Shown here piece after piece: positions 47,458 through 57,533 of a stretch of DNA of 64,000 bases. The stretch is from assembly GCF_000010985.1 (NCBI RefSeq), contig NC_013939.1:496001-560000 (forward strand), in the 5' to 3' direction. Both the position numbers and the translations under genes were made by a program. Position 1 is the stretch's first letter. Every line of letters starts with the position of its first letter. This DNA is from Deferribacter desulfuricans SSM1 (lineage in GTDB: Bacteria; Chrysiogenota; Deferribacteres; Deferribacterales; Deferribacteraceae). The notes under the pieces were generated by a model. That model ran no database searches, was not told the origin of the DNA, and saw only the letters and a list, made by a program, of their open reading frames with translations.

Positions 47458-48449
47458 ATACTTTTTATTTCTGTATTAGATAAATCGATGCCCAATTTTT
47501 TCAATAGACGTTTTTTTAGTATATCTAAAATATTTTTATAATCTCTATCTTTTAATGGGATTTGTCCTCCTGCTGATTTCATATGCCCCCCTCCAGTACC
47601 TAAATTGCGTACAATTTGTAAAGCAATTGTTCCCACTTTTTTTCTCATTGATTTGCAACGCAATGAAAAATAGCACATATCATCAATATACCCTATTACA
47701 AACGTCCATTTTATATCACGCATTCTTAATAAAAAGTCTGAGGTTTCTGCAATCAAATCAGCATTTCTTACCTCATCCAAATTGCAAAAAATAAGGTCAT
47801 CAATTATTTCACTGTTTTCTATAGCTTTTTTCATATTTTTAAAATAATATTTTGGTAGTTCTGGGGACTCAATCTTTGAAAGTTTGTTTAGTGAAATCTT
47901 TGGTAGTAAAAAGCTCATCATTTCAAGATCTATCTTAGAGTTACTTCTTGCTGAGCCAATTGTGTCAGTTTTTATCCCATAGTATAAAGCAGTAGATACA
48001 TATCTGTCAGGGTTCAAATCTAAGCTTTTTATATATTCTGTTATAATTGTTGATGTTGATCCAACTTCGCTTCTAACATCGTATATTTTTGCTTTTGAAG
48101 TTGCTTTTCTAAAGTTGTGATGATCAATGACAATATGTGGAAAATAACCTTTTGGGATGTAAACATTTCCTGCGGTAGGTTGTGAATCTACCAAAATGAG
48201 TACGTCATAACGAGAGAAGTTTAACTTTTTTGATTTGTGCATATCTATTTTACATTCTTTTACTAGCTCTCGGTTTTCAGCTCTGCCTATAAGTCCATCA
48301 TATGCGATTGTGCATCTTTTTTTGTAAATTGAATGCAAAATGTATTTTAAACCGTTTGCTGATGCGATTGTATCTGGATCAGGGTTGTTGTGGGTTAATA
48401 TAAGTATCTTTCTTGCTGGTTTTACCAGCTCTAATATTTTATCTATCAT
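47454..48449 (-). CDS. nrnA: DHH-family phosphoesterase (NrnA-like)
   Basis: The 331 residues have DHH motifs: ILTHNNPDPDTIASANGL (about 18-35), LILVDSQPTAGN, the signature IDHHNF and a C-terminal DHHA1 glycine-rich region (GTGGGHMKSAGGQIP). Family members degrade nanoRNA and 3'-phosphoadenosine 5'-phosphate; related forms act on cyclic dinucleotide products. The first motif has Asn in place of the usual His of HxxPDGD-type sites, but the remaining ligands are kept. Overlaps the gene upstream by four bases. Confidence 0.85.
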   Translation of the reverse strand: MIDKILELVKPARKILILTHNNPDPDTIASANGLKYILHSIYKKRCTIAYDGLIGRAENRELVKECKIDMHKSKKLNFSRYDVLILVDSQPTAGNVYIPKGYFPHIVIDHHNFRKATSKAKIYDVRSEVGSTSTIITEYIKSLDLNPDRYVSTALYYGIKTDTIGSARSNSKIDLEMMSFLLPKISLNKLSKIESPELPKYYFKNMKKAIENSEIIDDLIFCNLDEVRNADLIAETSDFLLRMRDIKWTFVIGYIDDMCYFSLRCKSMRKKVGTIALQIVRNLGTGGGHMKSAGGQIPLKDRDYKNILDILKKRLLKKLGIDLSNTEIKSI

Positions 48450-49471
48450 TTTGAAAAATCTATTATAAGTTGCCCTTCAGCAAAATTTATAATATTGTAA
48501 TTACTATTATTTTTCAAGAGTTTTAACTTTGCTATAAGATTTTCTAAGCTCAAAACGGTAGTAACATCATAAACTGCTTCATCCATTGAAAATGATTTTA
48601 TTTTAACTTCATCTATATAATGTCTGTTTGTTAATTCTTCTAAAAACTTTTGAATAGTGTTAAAATCCTTAAAATTAATAAATGTGATTGTTATGTTTTG
48701 TTGTACTTTTTCAATTTTTGGTAGTTCGATATAATTTGTTTTAATATAATTGAGTGCTTTATCTATTGATGACATAAGCGAATCTTTAATACATTCAGTC
48801 ATATCAGGAAGTGATTTTGTGGATATAATTTTGATTGTTTTAAATTTTTTAGTTTTAGTATAGGTTTCAACTTTTAGCTCTGTTTTACATCCAATATTGT
48901 TTAATGAGTTTTGTAACTTTTTATAAGTAAAAATAATGAGATATCTAGCATCGTTTTTTGCAAACTCATTTAAAATATCATCATAAGAGGGGTTAGGTGG
49001 GAGATTAAAAGTAAAACTATCTTGGTATTTGAGTGATAAGTTATAGTGGTTAAACAGTTTATTTAAATCGTCAGGACTTATATTTTCTGGGGTATTTTCA
49101 AAGTAATATACAACGGATTGTTTGAGTGTGTTAAAAAATAATGGGAGATCGTCAACAGTAATTTCGTCAACATCAACTATCATATGATAATAAACGGTAT
49201 AATCCTTAACATATCTATCTAAAATCTTATAAGATTTTACAAATCGAATATATTCATTAGTGATTTCAGGTATTTTATTTTTATCAAGAGTTACGTTTTC
49301 AAAATGTTTTTTGATTGCTTCGATTAAGGCATTGTCAAGAGCTTTTCTATCTGCAGTTTTAAGGTCATTATTTTCAATTACTGCATTTCCAATGCTTTCA
49401 TAAATTGCTGCATTGCATATATTTATTATGCTAAGAATCGTTAGAAATATAATAAGCAATAGTTTTTTCAA
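48446..49471 (-). CDS. secreted protein of unknown function
   Basis: The 341 residues have a signal peptide (about 1-22, ...NICNA-A). The YESIGNAVIENNDLKTADRKALDNALIEAIKKHF segment (about 24-57) resembles the N-terminal domain of FlgT/LPP20-like envelope proteins. The remainder has alternating alpha/beta repeats and one Cys. The TTG start at 49471 follows GAGG and overlaps the preceding gene by 41 bases, so the two are coupled. Likely periplasmic; function not recognisable. Confidence 0.6.
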   Translation of the reverse strand: MKKLLLIIFLTILSIINICNAAIYESIGNAVIENNDLKTADRKALDNALIEAIKKHFENVTLDKNKIPEITNEYIRFVKSYKILDRYVKDYTVYYHMIVDVDEITVDDLPLFFNTLKQSVVYYFENTPENISPDDLNKLFNHYNLSLKYQDSFTFNLPPNPSYDDILNEFAKNDARYLIIFTYKKLQNSLNNIGCKTELKVETYTKTKKFKTIKIISTKSLPDMTECIKDSLMSSIDKALNYIKTNYIELPKIEKVQQNITITFINFKDFNTIQKFLEELTNRHYIDEVKIKSFSMDEAVYDVTTVLSLENLIAKLKLLKNNSNYNIINFAEGQLIIDFSK

Positions 49472-50417
49472 TTGAATCCTCTAATTCTGTATAATTTTTC
49501 CAACCTAAGTCATTGTATACCTTGTCTAAAGAAATAGTTGAATATAAAATTTTGTCAATTGGATAATCAATTTTTTGGTTGTAGTTTAAACCAAACCTTT
49601 TTTGCAATATCTGTTTTGATATGTCAATAAAATCACCAACTGAGATATTGAAACCACCTAAATTATAAATATCGAAAGTCTTTTCAGTTTTTATCCCTGT
49701 TTCTAATCCATATATTAAATCATCATAATAAATAATATTAATCTGTGATTTTATAGAGATAGGTAGATTAATAGGTTCATTTATAGCAAGCTTTGATAAA
49801 ATGTGTGTAGGTATATTGTTATGTTTGCAGCCCGGTCCAAAATAACTTGAAGCTCTAAATACTGTTACAGGCAACCCATAATTTAAACTCATTGTTTTTA
49901 ATATCATTTCATTGGAAGCGTGTAAGCTCCCTTTTAAATTTTCTGGGTTGAGACAATCTTGCTCTGAAAAATTTTTATCTTTATTTCCATAAACATCTGC
50001 TGAGCTTATATATATGATTTTTTTATCTTTTAGATTATTCCAGGATTTTATAGCTTGTGTAGCAATTGATATACATGTTTTTAAGTTGTCTGTTAGATTA
50101 TGACTTTTATTACTAAATAGATCCAAATTGCTATCAAATGCAAAAGCATAAATAATATCAATTTTGCCTGATAGATAGGTGGAGAAGAACCCTTTTTTTT
50201 CATTTAAAATAGACTCTAAAAAGTGAATATCGGTTATATCCTTTTTTAAATAGTTTATATTACTGTAGTTTTCTAAAACTTTCTTATTAGAAATATATTT
50301 TTTATCAGATTCATTATCAACAGCCAAGATGTTGTACATTGGAAAATTGTTAGCTAAAAAAACTGATAAGTGACAACCTAAATAACCAAGAGCGCCACTT
50401 ATTAATATGTTTTTCAC
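49431..50417 (-). CDS. SDR-family epimerase/dehydratase homologue with altered active site
   Basis: The 328-residue extended SDR has Rossmann motif GALGYLG (residues 8-14), IIYISSADVYG, VFRASSYFGPG and YNLGGFNISVGDFI, as in UDP-sugar epimerases. The catalytic YxxxK position reads LHASN (in GSLHASNEMILK): Tyr is replaced by Leu and Lys by Asn. It may be catalytically dead, binding nucleotide sugars, or use other residues. It lies between lptD and a secreted protein, so an envelope polysaccharide role is plausible. Confidence 0.8.
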   Translation of the reverse strand: MKNILISGALGYLGCHLSVFLANNFPMYNILAVDNESDKKYISNKKVLENYSNINYLKKDITDIHFLESILNEKKGFFSTYLSGKIDIIYAFAFDSNLDLFSNKSHNLTDNLKTCISIATQAIKSWNNLKDKKIIYISSADVYGNKDKNFSEQDCLNPENLKGSLHASNEMILKTMSLNYGLPVTVFRASSYFGPGCKHNNIPTHILSKLAINEPINLPISIKSQINIIYYDDLIYGLETGIKTEKTFDIYNLGGFNISVGDFIDISKQILQKRFGLNYNQKIDYPIDKILYSTISLDKVYNDLGWKNYTELEDSIEKTIAYYISNDS

Positions 50418-52564
50418 TTTTTGTAAATCTCCCTGCTTGTATTTCCTAGCCCTTTTAACCCTATGATAATGTAAAATATGTTTTCATATTTGTCACTAAT
50501 ATTTGAGTTACTTATATCTGTTATAGATTTTCTGGTGTATTTAACCCCTATTGACCAACAATCTTTATTGTATATTAATGTGGTAACCATTTCGTTTGTT
50601 GATAATGAATTATTAAAATATTTTAATTTACTATTAATTCCTGATTTTTTGAGAGAAAATGAAAGGTCAATTTTTTTTGTTGAATAACCAATGGTATTAG
50701 TCCATGAAGTATTTTCTTCAGTGGTTATATTTTTGTCAAATATATACTCAATGCTTAAGTAAAATTTGTTTATTGTTAATTTAATCTGGTCTTTATTATA
50801 AAAAGGTTCTTTTTCATAATAATCAAAATCGGCTTTTTTATAATAAGAAAAAGTTTGTTCGATAGATTTTTTGTATTTATAATCTAAAAGATAAGTTAAT
50901 GGTTCGAATCTGCTATCAGTTTTGGCCAAATTGTATTTTTGAGAAAATTCAAGTTTCAAAGACCAGCTTGCAGCCTTAAAATAATTTGTTTGTGTATATT
51001 TATAGTAGTTTTCTTCTGATATTCTATCATATTCTATTAAATCTGGTGTTGCAGTTTGATCTAAGTAAGGTGTTTGACTAAATTCGAAACTGTTGTATAT
51101 GGAGTGTTTAAAATTTTTGTAATTTTTATATATTTCGTTTAATTCCAATTTAAGAGAAATGTTGTAAAAGTTTCTGTTTATCGAATCGCTGTTTGCAGAT
51201 AGTTTTAAGAGAGAGTTTTCATTATCATCGATATCTGAAAATTGATAATTAAAATCATGCCATCTTGTAAAATATTGCGTATAGCTTGGTGTGAATGTAG
51301 CAATTTTTATATTTATAGGTTTATATAGTTTTATTTTTAGATGTTCTCTTTTGTATTGCTTTATTGATTGATAATAATTATTTTGGATTGTGTTGATGAA
51401 AGATGTATATCTGATATCATTATAGTCAAAGTAATAGTCAATTTTCAGAAGGTTTAAGTTTAAACTGTTTTTTTCGAAAATTATTTGTGGCTTGCGGTAG
51501 ATATGTTCTTTTTGGTAGCCGTCAGTAATATCATAAAATTGCATATCATCTCTTAAAATAAAAGATATATTTGAGTATTTGGTGTTATAAACCAGTCTTG
51601 CATCAGCTTTAAATTTGTTATCATCATTTTGTTGTATGAAATTATTTAATGAGTACTCTTGAAAGTCGTTTAAGTATTCAAAATCGCTTACGTAATCTAT
51701 ATTAGCTTTCAAATTTAAGTTATCAAATATATTTTTGTTTATTTCTGTGAATATTCTCCAACGTTCATCTTTTATGAACTGAATGTCCTTGTCTTTTAAA
51801 TAATCAGCATAAATATAAACATTTTCATCCAATGATGGTTTATATCTAAATTCTAAATTATACTGAAACCCTTTTTGAGCAAAATAGTTGATTCCAGCTG
51901 TTAAATCTTTATCAACATCAATGTTTAAAAAGTATTTAGGTGTAATAAAAAAACCTTTGTTTGAACTATAACCAATATCTGGGACTAAGAATCCTGATTC
52001 CCTCTTCTCTTTGATTGGCCATAGAAAATAAGGGATATAAAGAATAGGTATATCTTTTATATTTGCAAAAGCAGATTTACTATAAAAATACTCACCATAA
52101 TCTATTCTTGCGTGTTTACTTGTAAAAGACCAGTCAGGGTTATCCCCTTTACAGGTTGTTAATTTAGCATTTTTTAAGATAAAACTTTTTTCAGCAATTT
52201 TGTTTATCTCTTTTGCTGAAAAATAGTGGTAAGGCGCATAAAACCCTTTAGCTTCTTTTATTATGCCAGTTTGATTATCTAGATAAATTTTTAAATATTT
52301 AGCATTTAAATAGTTTTCATTACTGTCTGTGAAAGTAATATTATCAAAAGCTTCGACTAAGTTAGAGTTTTTATAATATATTATTTTGTCAGCAGTCAGT
52401 GTAACCCCTTTATAAAGAAGGATAACATCACCTTTAGCTATTGTTGTGTTTTTATCCTGATTGGTTACAGATTTTGCTTCAAGTATTACATTTTCCTGTG
52501 CAAAAGCAATGTATGAAAAAGTTAAAAAAAGTACTAAAAAAAATATGTTATACTTCTTTAACAA
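50414..52564 (-). CDS. lptD: LPS-assembly protein LptD (OstA)
   Basis: The 716-residue outer-membrane protein inserts LPS into the outer leaflet. It has a signal peptide (about 1-22), an N-terminal OstA/LptA-like beta-jellyroll (ILEAKSVTNQDKNTTIAKGDVILLYKGVTLTADKIIYY), then the LptD hallmark IKDIPILYIPYFLWPIKEKRESGFLVPDIGYSSNKG (about 170-205) leading into a barrel. Only one Cys is visible near the jellyroll end (TTCKGDNPDWSF), with another late, so disulfide wiring may differ from E. coli. Its start overlaps folC. Confidence 0.94.
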   Translation of the reverse strand: MLKKYNIFFLVLFLTFSYIAFAQENVILEAKSVTNQDKNTTIAKGDVILLYKGVTLTADKIIYYKNSNLVEAFDNITFTDSNENYLNAKYLKIYLDNQTGIIKEAKGFYAPYHYFSAKEINKIAEKSFILKNAKLTTCKGDNPDWSFTSKHARIDYGEYFYSKSAFANIKDIPILYIPYFLWPIKEKRESGFLVPDIGYSSNKGFFITPKYFLNIDVDKDLTAGINYFAQKGFQYNLEFRYKPSLDENVYIYADYLKDKDIQFIKDERWRIFTEINKNIFDNLNLKANIDYVSDFEYLNDFQEYSLNNFIQQNDDNKFKADARLVYNTKYSNISFILRDDMQFYDITDGYQKEHIYRKPQIIFEKNSLNLNLLKIDYYFDYNDIRYTSFINTIQNNYYQSIKQYKREHLKIKLYKPINIKIATFTPSYTQYFTRWHDFNYQFSDIDDNENSLLKLSANSDSINRNFYNISLKLELNEIYKNYKNFKHSIYNSFEFSQTPYLDQTATPDLIEYDRISEENYYKYTQTNYFKAASWSLKLEFSQKYNLAKTDSRFEPLTYLLDYKYKKSIEQTFSYYKKADFDYYEKEPFYNKDQIKLTINKFYLSIEYIFDKNITTEENTSWTNTIGYSTKKIDLSFSLKKSGINSKLKYFNNSLSTNEMVTTLIYNKDCWSIGVKYTRKSITDISNSNISDKYENIFYIIIGLKGLGNTSREIYKK

Positions 52565-53684
52565 TGTCTTTTATCTCCTGGCAAAAGAATAACGAACCGC
52601 AAACAAGTATATCATTATTTTTTGATAACTCAATAGCTTTTCTGAGTGCATCTTTCTTGTTTTTGATTTTAAAGAGGTTTTTGTGCTCGATTCTTACTTC
52701 ATTGATAACAAGAGTTCTTTCGTTGTTCATTTCGGTTACAATTACGATGTTTTTTTTATTTACCATGTAATTAATGATTTTAGTAAAATTTCTATCCTTT
52801 GTGCATGAATATAGGATTGTTATTTTCTCTTTAAAATTTTTTAAAAGCTCCACAATACCGTTAAAATTGTGGGCTCCATCAAAAATAAAATTTTTATATT
52901 TCTCAAATCTACAATTTGGTAATGAAATACTCGAGATATCATATTTTAGGTTTAGATAGTTTACTATTAAACAGACTAAAGAAATATTTTTATAATAGGG
53001 GTTAGGAAAATATTTTTTATATAAGTTATATGTATTTTCGTCTGGTGTGATAATATCTATTGTTGGAAAGTTATTTTTTATCAAATCTAAAATTTTAGAG
53101 TTGTTATGCCCTAAAAAAACTTTTTCATTGTTCTTTATTATTGCTATTTTTTCATTAGCAATATCTTCTAGCCTGCTTCCTAAAAACTGTTCATGATCTA
53201 GAGCGATTGTGGTGATTACAGGTATTTTATTATTTAAAATGTTGGTTGCATCAAATTTACCACCCATACCTGTTTCAATAATTGAAAAATCTGGCGATAA
53301 TTCAGAAAAATATATAAGTGCTATCAATGTTAAAGCTTCAAAGTATGTGAGATTGTATTTCTTTATAAAGCTTAATAAATCATAAAAATAGTTGTTAAAA
53401 GTATCTATATCTATTTGTTTAGAATTATATATGATTCTTTCAGTTATATTTTTAAGGTGTGGTGAGGTGTATAAGGCAACATTGTATCCGTTATTTATTA
53501 AAATTTGATATAGAGTATGAGCTGTTGTCCCTTTTCCATTTGTTCCTGCTATATGAATTATTGTACCTAACTTTTTTTCATTAAAGCCTAAATCTCTAAG
53601 GGCAAAATTTATCCTATTAAGAGTTAAATCAATAGATTTATATTCTGAAATATTTTGAAAAAACTTTTCAAATGCTGTTATCAG
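52548..53684 (-). CDS. folC: folylpolyglutamate synthase FolC, non-standard start codon
   Basis: Adds glutamates to folate. Family sequence runs from [20 protein letters not shown] through the P-loop [34 protein letters not shown], and the magnesium-binding [18 protein letters not shown], to a C-terminal [14 protein letters not shown] domain. No ATG, GTG or TTG lies in frame before the P-loop. The best start is CTG 53684 (or the next codon, ATA), eight bases after a GGAG. A TTG at 53327 would lose the P-loop. About 378 residues, slightly short for FolC. Overlaps accD by four bases. Confidence 0.88.
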   Translation of the reverse strand: MITAFEKFFQNISEYKSIDLTLNRINFALRDLGFNEKKLGTIIHIAGTNGKGTTAHTLYQILINNGYNVALYTSPHLKNITERIIYNSKQIDIDTFNNYFYDLLSFIKKYNLTYFEALTLIALIYFSELSPDFSIIETGMGGKFDATNILNNKIPVITTIALDHEQFLGSRLEDIANEKIAIIKNNEKVFLGHNNSKILDLIKNNFPTIDIITPDENTYNLYKKYFPNPYYKNISLVCLIVNYLNLKYDISSISLPNCRFEKYKNFIFDGAHNFNGIVELLKNFKEKITILYSCTKDRNFTKIINYMVNKKNIVIVTEMNNERTLVINEVRIEHKNLFKIKNKKDALRKAIELSKNNDILVCGSLFFCQEIKDIVKEV

Positions 53685-54529
53685 CCAAAATACTCCAACA
53701 ATTTGGATATAGTGTTTTTCCAGTCTTTTCTATGTAATACCATATCCACCATTCCATGTTCAAGTAGAAATTCTGACCTTTGAAACCCTTCGGGTAGTTT
53801 TTGTCTTATTGTCTGTTCGATAACTCTTGGACCGGCAAAGCCTATCAAAGCTTTTGGCTCAGCAATAATTACATCACCTAGCATTGCATAACTTGCTGTT
53901 ACACCACCTGTTGTTGGGTCGGTTAAAATTGAGATATGAGCAAGTCCGGCTTTCTCCAACTTTTTTAAAGCTGCAGAAGTTTTAGCCATCTGCATAAGTG
54001 ATAAGATACTTTCCTGCATTCTTGCTCCACCTGAGCAACTGATAGTGATAACGTGATTTTTGTTGACAATAGCTGATTCTATTAATCTGGTAATTTTTTC
54101 TCCCACGACACTACCCATTGAGCCGCCTAAAAAGTAAAATTCCATTGCGCCAATATGCACACTTTTTTTGTTTATAGTAGCAATACCGCTTATAAAAGCT
54201 TCATTGATACCAGTTTTTTTAATTGCTGATTTTAGTCTATCGGGATATCTTTTTGTATCTTTAAATTTTAACGGGTCTTTTGATATTAGATTTTTATCTA
54301 TTTCTACGAAGGAACCTTCATCAATAATAATTTTTATTTTATCCATTGCACTAATTCTAAAATGGTAGTCACAGTTTGGACATGTATGAAAGTTTCTTTC
54401 TATCTCTTTTTTATAGTTTATTTCACCGCATTCAGGGCATTTTAGCCAAATGTTTTCTTTTATATCTTTTTTACTACCAAGTGTTTTTACTTTTTTTATC
54501 TTATCAAAAAGAAAATCTTTTAAACCCAC
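53681..54529 (-). CDS. accD: acetyl-CoA carboxylase carboxyltransferase subunit beta
   Basis: First committed step of fatty-acid synthesis, with AccA/B/C elsewhere. The 282 residues have an N-terminal zinc ribbon ([23 protein letters not shown], about 30-52) and a crotonase-like core ([53 protein letters not shown]). GTG start with GGAGG seven bases before. Folate and malonyl-CoA genes are paired as accD-folC in many genomes. Confidence 0.97.
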   Translation of the reverse strand: MGLKDFLFDKIKKVKTLGSKKDIKENIWLKCPECGEINYKKEIERNFHTCPNCDYHFRISAMDKIKIIIDEGSFVEIDKNLISKDPLKFKDTKRYPDRLKSAIKKTGINEAFISGIATINKKSVHIGAMEFYFLGGSMGSVVGEKITRLIESAIVNKNHVITISCSGGARMQESILSLMQMAKTSAALKKLEKAGLAHISILTDPTTGGVTASYAMLGDVIIAEPKALIGFAGPRVIEQTIRQKLPEGFQRSEFLLEHGMVDMVLHRKDWKNTISKLLEYFG

Positions 54530-54620
54530 TTTCTACCTCCAGTGTTCGCTAAACTAAACTAATTAGATTATTGTGAACAGTAAATCAATGATAAAAGCTG
54601 AAGCAATATTCATGGTTTTG

Positions 54621-54866
54621 CTATTTTTTGTTATTCGTTAGGAATCTGATAATGGCATTTCTTTCGGAACTGTTTACATTTGCACCATAGCTGTTCATCT
54701 TTTTAATAATTTTTTTCCATCCTTTTTTATTTAATTTCTTTTTAAAAATAATCTCTGTTCCGTGACAGTTTGTGCATTTTGTGTAAAAAATATCTTCATC
54801 AGACATGGAATATACTAATGTTGTTAAAAAGATAGAAAATAATAAAATTAACACTATTTTTTTCAT
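54621..54866 (-). CDS. small periplasmic cytochrome c
   Basis: The 81 residues have a signal peptide (about 1-18) and one haem-c site CTNCHG (about 29-34). The C-terminal half (WKKIIKKMNSYGANVNSSERNAIIRFL) contains a Met that can be the distal ligand. Short monohaem cytochromes like this shuttle electrons in the periplasm. The start at ATG 54866 follows GGAGGA. It is divergent from fliD; their promoters share the 54867-54940 gap. Confidence 0.88.
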   Translation of the reverse strand: MKKIVLILLFSIFLTTLVYSMSDEDIFYTKCTNCHGTEIIFKKKLNKKGWKKIIKKMNSYGANVNSSERNAIIRFLTNNKK

Positions 54867-54886
54867 TGGATCCTCCGAAAAAGTTC

Positions 54887-54913
54887 TAAAGATTTTATAC
54901 ATTATGTCGATAA
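54887..54913 (+). promoter_or_regulatory. sigma-28 (FliA) promoter of fliD operon
   Basis: TAAAGATT, 11 bases, GTCGATAA: one mismatch from the TAAAGTTT-N11-GCCGATAA consensus in each box. It is placed 27 bases before the fliD ATG. Confidence 0.85.
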
Positions 54914-54940
54914 ATAAATCAAGACATGGAGGTTGGATCT

Positions 54941-57523
54941 ATGGATGCGCTAAGGATTGGCGGCATAATGAGTGGTTTAGATACAAATAGCATCGTTGAT
55001 ACACTGGTGAAGCAGGCAAGAATCCCTATAGATAATTTACAAGCAAAATATGATTTAAAAACGTTGGAAAAAAATGTTTATCAGGATATCAGCACAGATT
55101 TGGTTAATTTAAAAACCGATTTATTATCATTAAAACTTCAAGCAACTTTTAAAAATATGACAGCTTCTTCATCCAATACTTCCATTTTATCAGCAACAGC
55201 TACAAGTGAAGCTTCTGTAGGTACTCATACAATAAAGATTAATTCAATTGCTCAAAATTCTTATTGGTTTAGTAATTTTACTCATGCAAAGCTTGTTGAA
55301 AGTGGTGCAGGTATTACCTCTATTTCAGGTAAGCCATCTGAACAGATAGAGGGGTTGCACAATATAGATATTTATCAAAATGGTTCTGTATATGTAGCTC
55401 ATGATAAAATTGAATTGTTAAATCAGCCTTATGTCACAAAATATAATGGTTCTTCAATTGCTGATGCTGACGCAGAGGGCAACCTAACTGTAAATAAATC
55501 TGGGACAATATCTTTTGATTATAATGGTAATAGCGTAAATGTTTCAGTATCAGCTAATAGTGGTGATAGTTTAAATAGTGTAGCTAAAAGTATTCAAGAT
55601 CAATTAAATAGTCAGATTAATAATTTAGAAAATACATCTGGAATCCAGTATGTGTCAGTTAAAGCTAATTATGATGGTTCAAACTGGTCTTTAGCAGTAT
55701 ATAAATTGAAAGCAGATGATAAAAGTTTTTCAATCTCTTCTGATGGAGCAGGTTTAGGTTTATCTTCTGTGACTAAAACTACAGCGAAATATATAGACAA
55801 TTATATGGCTGCAAATGACTTGGGTTCTTTATTGACCAAGATAAATGACACTAATGGTGCTTTAATAGATGGAGTTACTTTAAGTGCTGATAGTGGTTTG
55901 GCTGTTGGTTCATTAAAAATAGTTCAAGATGCGACATTAAATACTAATTATGCAACAAAGACAAAAGTATTAGGAAATACAGTTAGCTCTGGCTCTGGCT
56001 TAGATACCTCAGTGGTTGGTTTACAAAATGCAGGTTTTTTAAATACAGTAGATTCAAGCATAAATGGAACTTTTACGATTAATGGGGTTCAAATTACAAT
56101 TGATGATTATACCAGTATTTCTGTAAACGATTTACTTGCAAAGATAAATAGCTCTGGTGCTGGTGTGACTGCATATTATGACAGCTCTAATGATAGAATT
56201 GTTTTAGAGTCCAATGAGGAAGGCTCAAGTAATATATCTTTAGGTGATATATCTGATACTAGTAATGCTTTAACTGTATTAAGGTTATCTGTTGCAGAAG
56301 GTGCAACAATTTCTCAAGGCTCCACTAACGGAAATATAGACCCAACAGAAAAACTTAATAGTGCTGGCTTAAATGATACAGTAACTTCAGGGATAGTCAC
56401 AGTAAATGGAGTTTCTATCTATGTAGATGCATTAAATGATAGCTTGAATGATGTGATTTATAAAATAAATAATTCTGGTGCTGGAGTAACTTTAAGTTAT
56501 GATTCAACATCTGATAAGGTTTTTGTGAAGTCAAGGGATGTGGATAAAATAACCTTTGGATCAGTGAATGATACAAGTAATCTTTTGGAAGTGTTAAATC
56601 TTACTGATGACACGAATGTGGAAAAATCTATGGGGTATGAAGGTGAGTATGCTTCGGTAAATGTTGATGGTATTGATTATATTAGAAAAAGTAATAAAAT
56701 AGATGATATAATACCTGGTGTAACATTAAATCTATTAAATGCATCCACTGAAACAGTTACTTTAAATGTTTCTGTTGATACTGAAAAGGCAGTAGATGCA
56801 GTGGCTACCTTTATCAGTCATTATAATGCTTTGGTGGAGAAACTTAATCCACCAGAGCTTGATGATGAAGATAAAAAATATTTAGATGCTTTAACAGATG
56901 ATGAAAAATCCAAAATGAGCGAAGAGGAGGTGAAACAGTACGAAGAAAATTGGAAAAAATTTAATACTTACGAGATTATTAGAAAAAGCTCTGAATTGCG
57001 TAGTTTAAAGCAAAATTTGAGATCCAACCTCTTAAGCAATATTATAGGTTTAAATGGTAAATATGATTCATTGGTTGATATCGGTATTGATATTGCTGGT
57101 GATGGAAATATTGAAATTGAAAAGAAAGGGTATTTATTGGTGGATAGTTCAGATTTTGATACTATCAAAAAGAAACTTCAGGAAAATACTCAGTTTTTGG
57201 ATGCGTTGAAAAACAATCCAGATGATGTGTATAAGCTTTTTGCGGCAAATGATGATAATGTGCAAGGGTGGGCAAGAAGGTACGAATCTATAATTAATCA
57301 ATATGTTTCCACAAATGGGGTGATAGACTTAAAAATTAAACCTTTTGGAAGTATTGATAGAGAGTTGTACACACTTGCAAAACAGATTGATACTAAAGAA
57401 AGATATGTGGAATCTTATTTAAACAGGTTGTGGCAAAAGTTTTCTAATATGGAGCAAATAATTGCAAATTTGCAAGAGCAGGGTACTTATATAACCCAGC
57501 TTTTAGCAAAACAAGGGTCTTAA
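54941..57523 (+). CDS. fliD: flagellar hook-associated protein 2 (filament cap) FliD
   Basis: Cap protein that folds flagellin at the filament tip. The 860 residues have an N-terminal FliD_N domain (RIGGIMSGLDTNSIVDTLVKQARIP) and a C-terminal FliD_C domain (DAVATFISHYNALVEKLN ... YLNRLWQKFSNMEQIIANLQEQ). Between them lies an expanded surface region with at least two tandem hook-IN-like repeats of about 100 residues (NGVQITID...INSSGAGVTAYYDSSND and NGVSIYVD...INNSGAGVTLSYDSTSD). The protein is longer than most FliD. The start at ATG 54941 follows GGAGG. Confidence 0.95.
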   Translation: MDALRIGGIMSGLDTNSIVDTLVKQARIPIDNLQAKYDLKTLEKNVYQDISTDLVNLKTDLLSLKLQATFKNMTASSSNTSILSATATSEASVGTHTIKINSIAQNSYWFSNFTHAKLVESGAGITSISGKPSEQIEGLHNIDIYQNGSVYVAHDKIELLNQPYVTKYNGSSIADADAEGNLTVNKSGTISFDYNGNSVNVSVSANSGDSLNSVAKSIQDQLNSQINNLENTSGIQYVSVKANYDGSNWSLAVYKLKADDKSFSISSDGAGLGLSSVTKTTAKYIDNYMAANDLGSLLTKINDTNGALIDGVTLSADSGLAVGSLKIVQDATLNTNYATKTKVLGNTVSSGSGLDTSVVGLQNAGFLNTVDSSINGTFTINGVQITIDDYTSISVNDLLAKINSSGAGVTAYYDSSNDRIVLESNEEGSSNISLGDISDTSNALTVLRLSVAEGATISQGSTNGNIDPTEKLNSAGLNDTVTSGIVTVNGVSIYVDALNDSLNDVIYKINNSGAGVTLSYDSTSDKVFVKSRDVDKITFGSVNDTSNLLEVLNLTDDTNVEKSMGYEGEYASVNVDGIDYIRKSNKIDDIIPGVTLNLLNASTETVTLNVSVDTEKAVDAVATFISHYNALVEKLNPPELDDEDKKYLDALTDDEKSKMSEEEVKQYEENWKKFNTYEIIRKSSELRSLKQNLRSNLLSNIIGLNGKYDSLVDIGIDIAGDGNIEIEKKGYLLVDSSDFDTIKKKLQENTQFLDALKNNPDDVYKLFAANDDNVQGWARRYESIINQYVSTNGVIDLKIKPFGSIDRELYTLAKQIDTKERYVESYLNRLWQKFSNMEQIIANLQEQGTYITQLLAKQGS

Positions 57524-57533
57524 AGGGGGTGTT

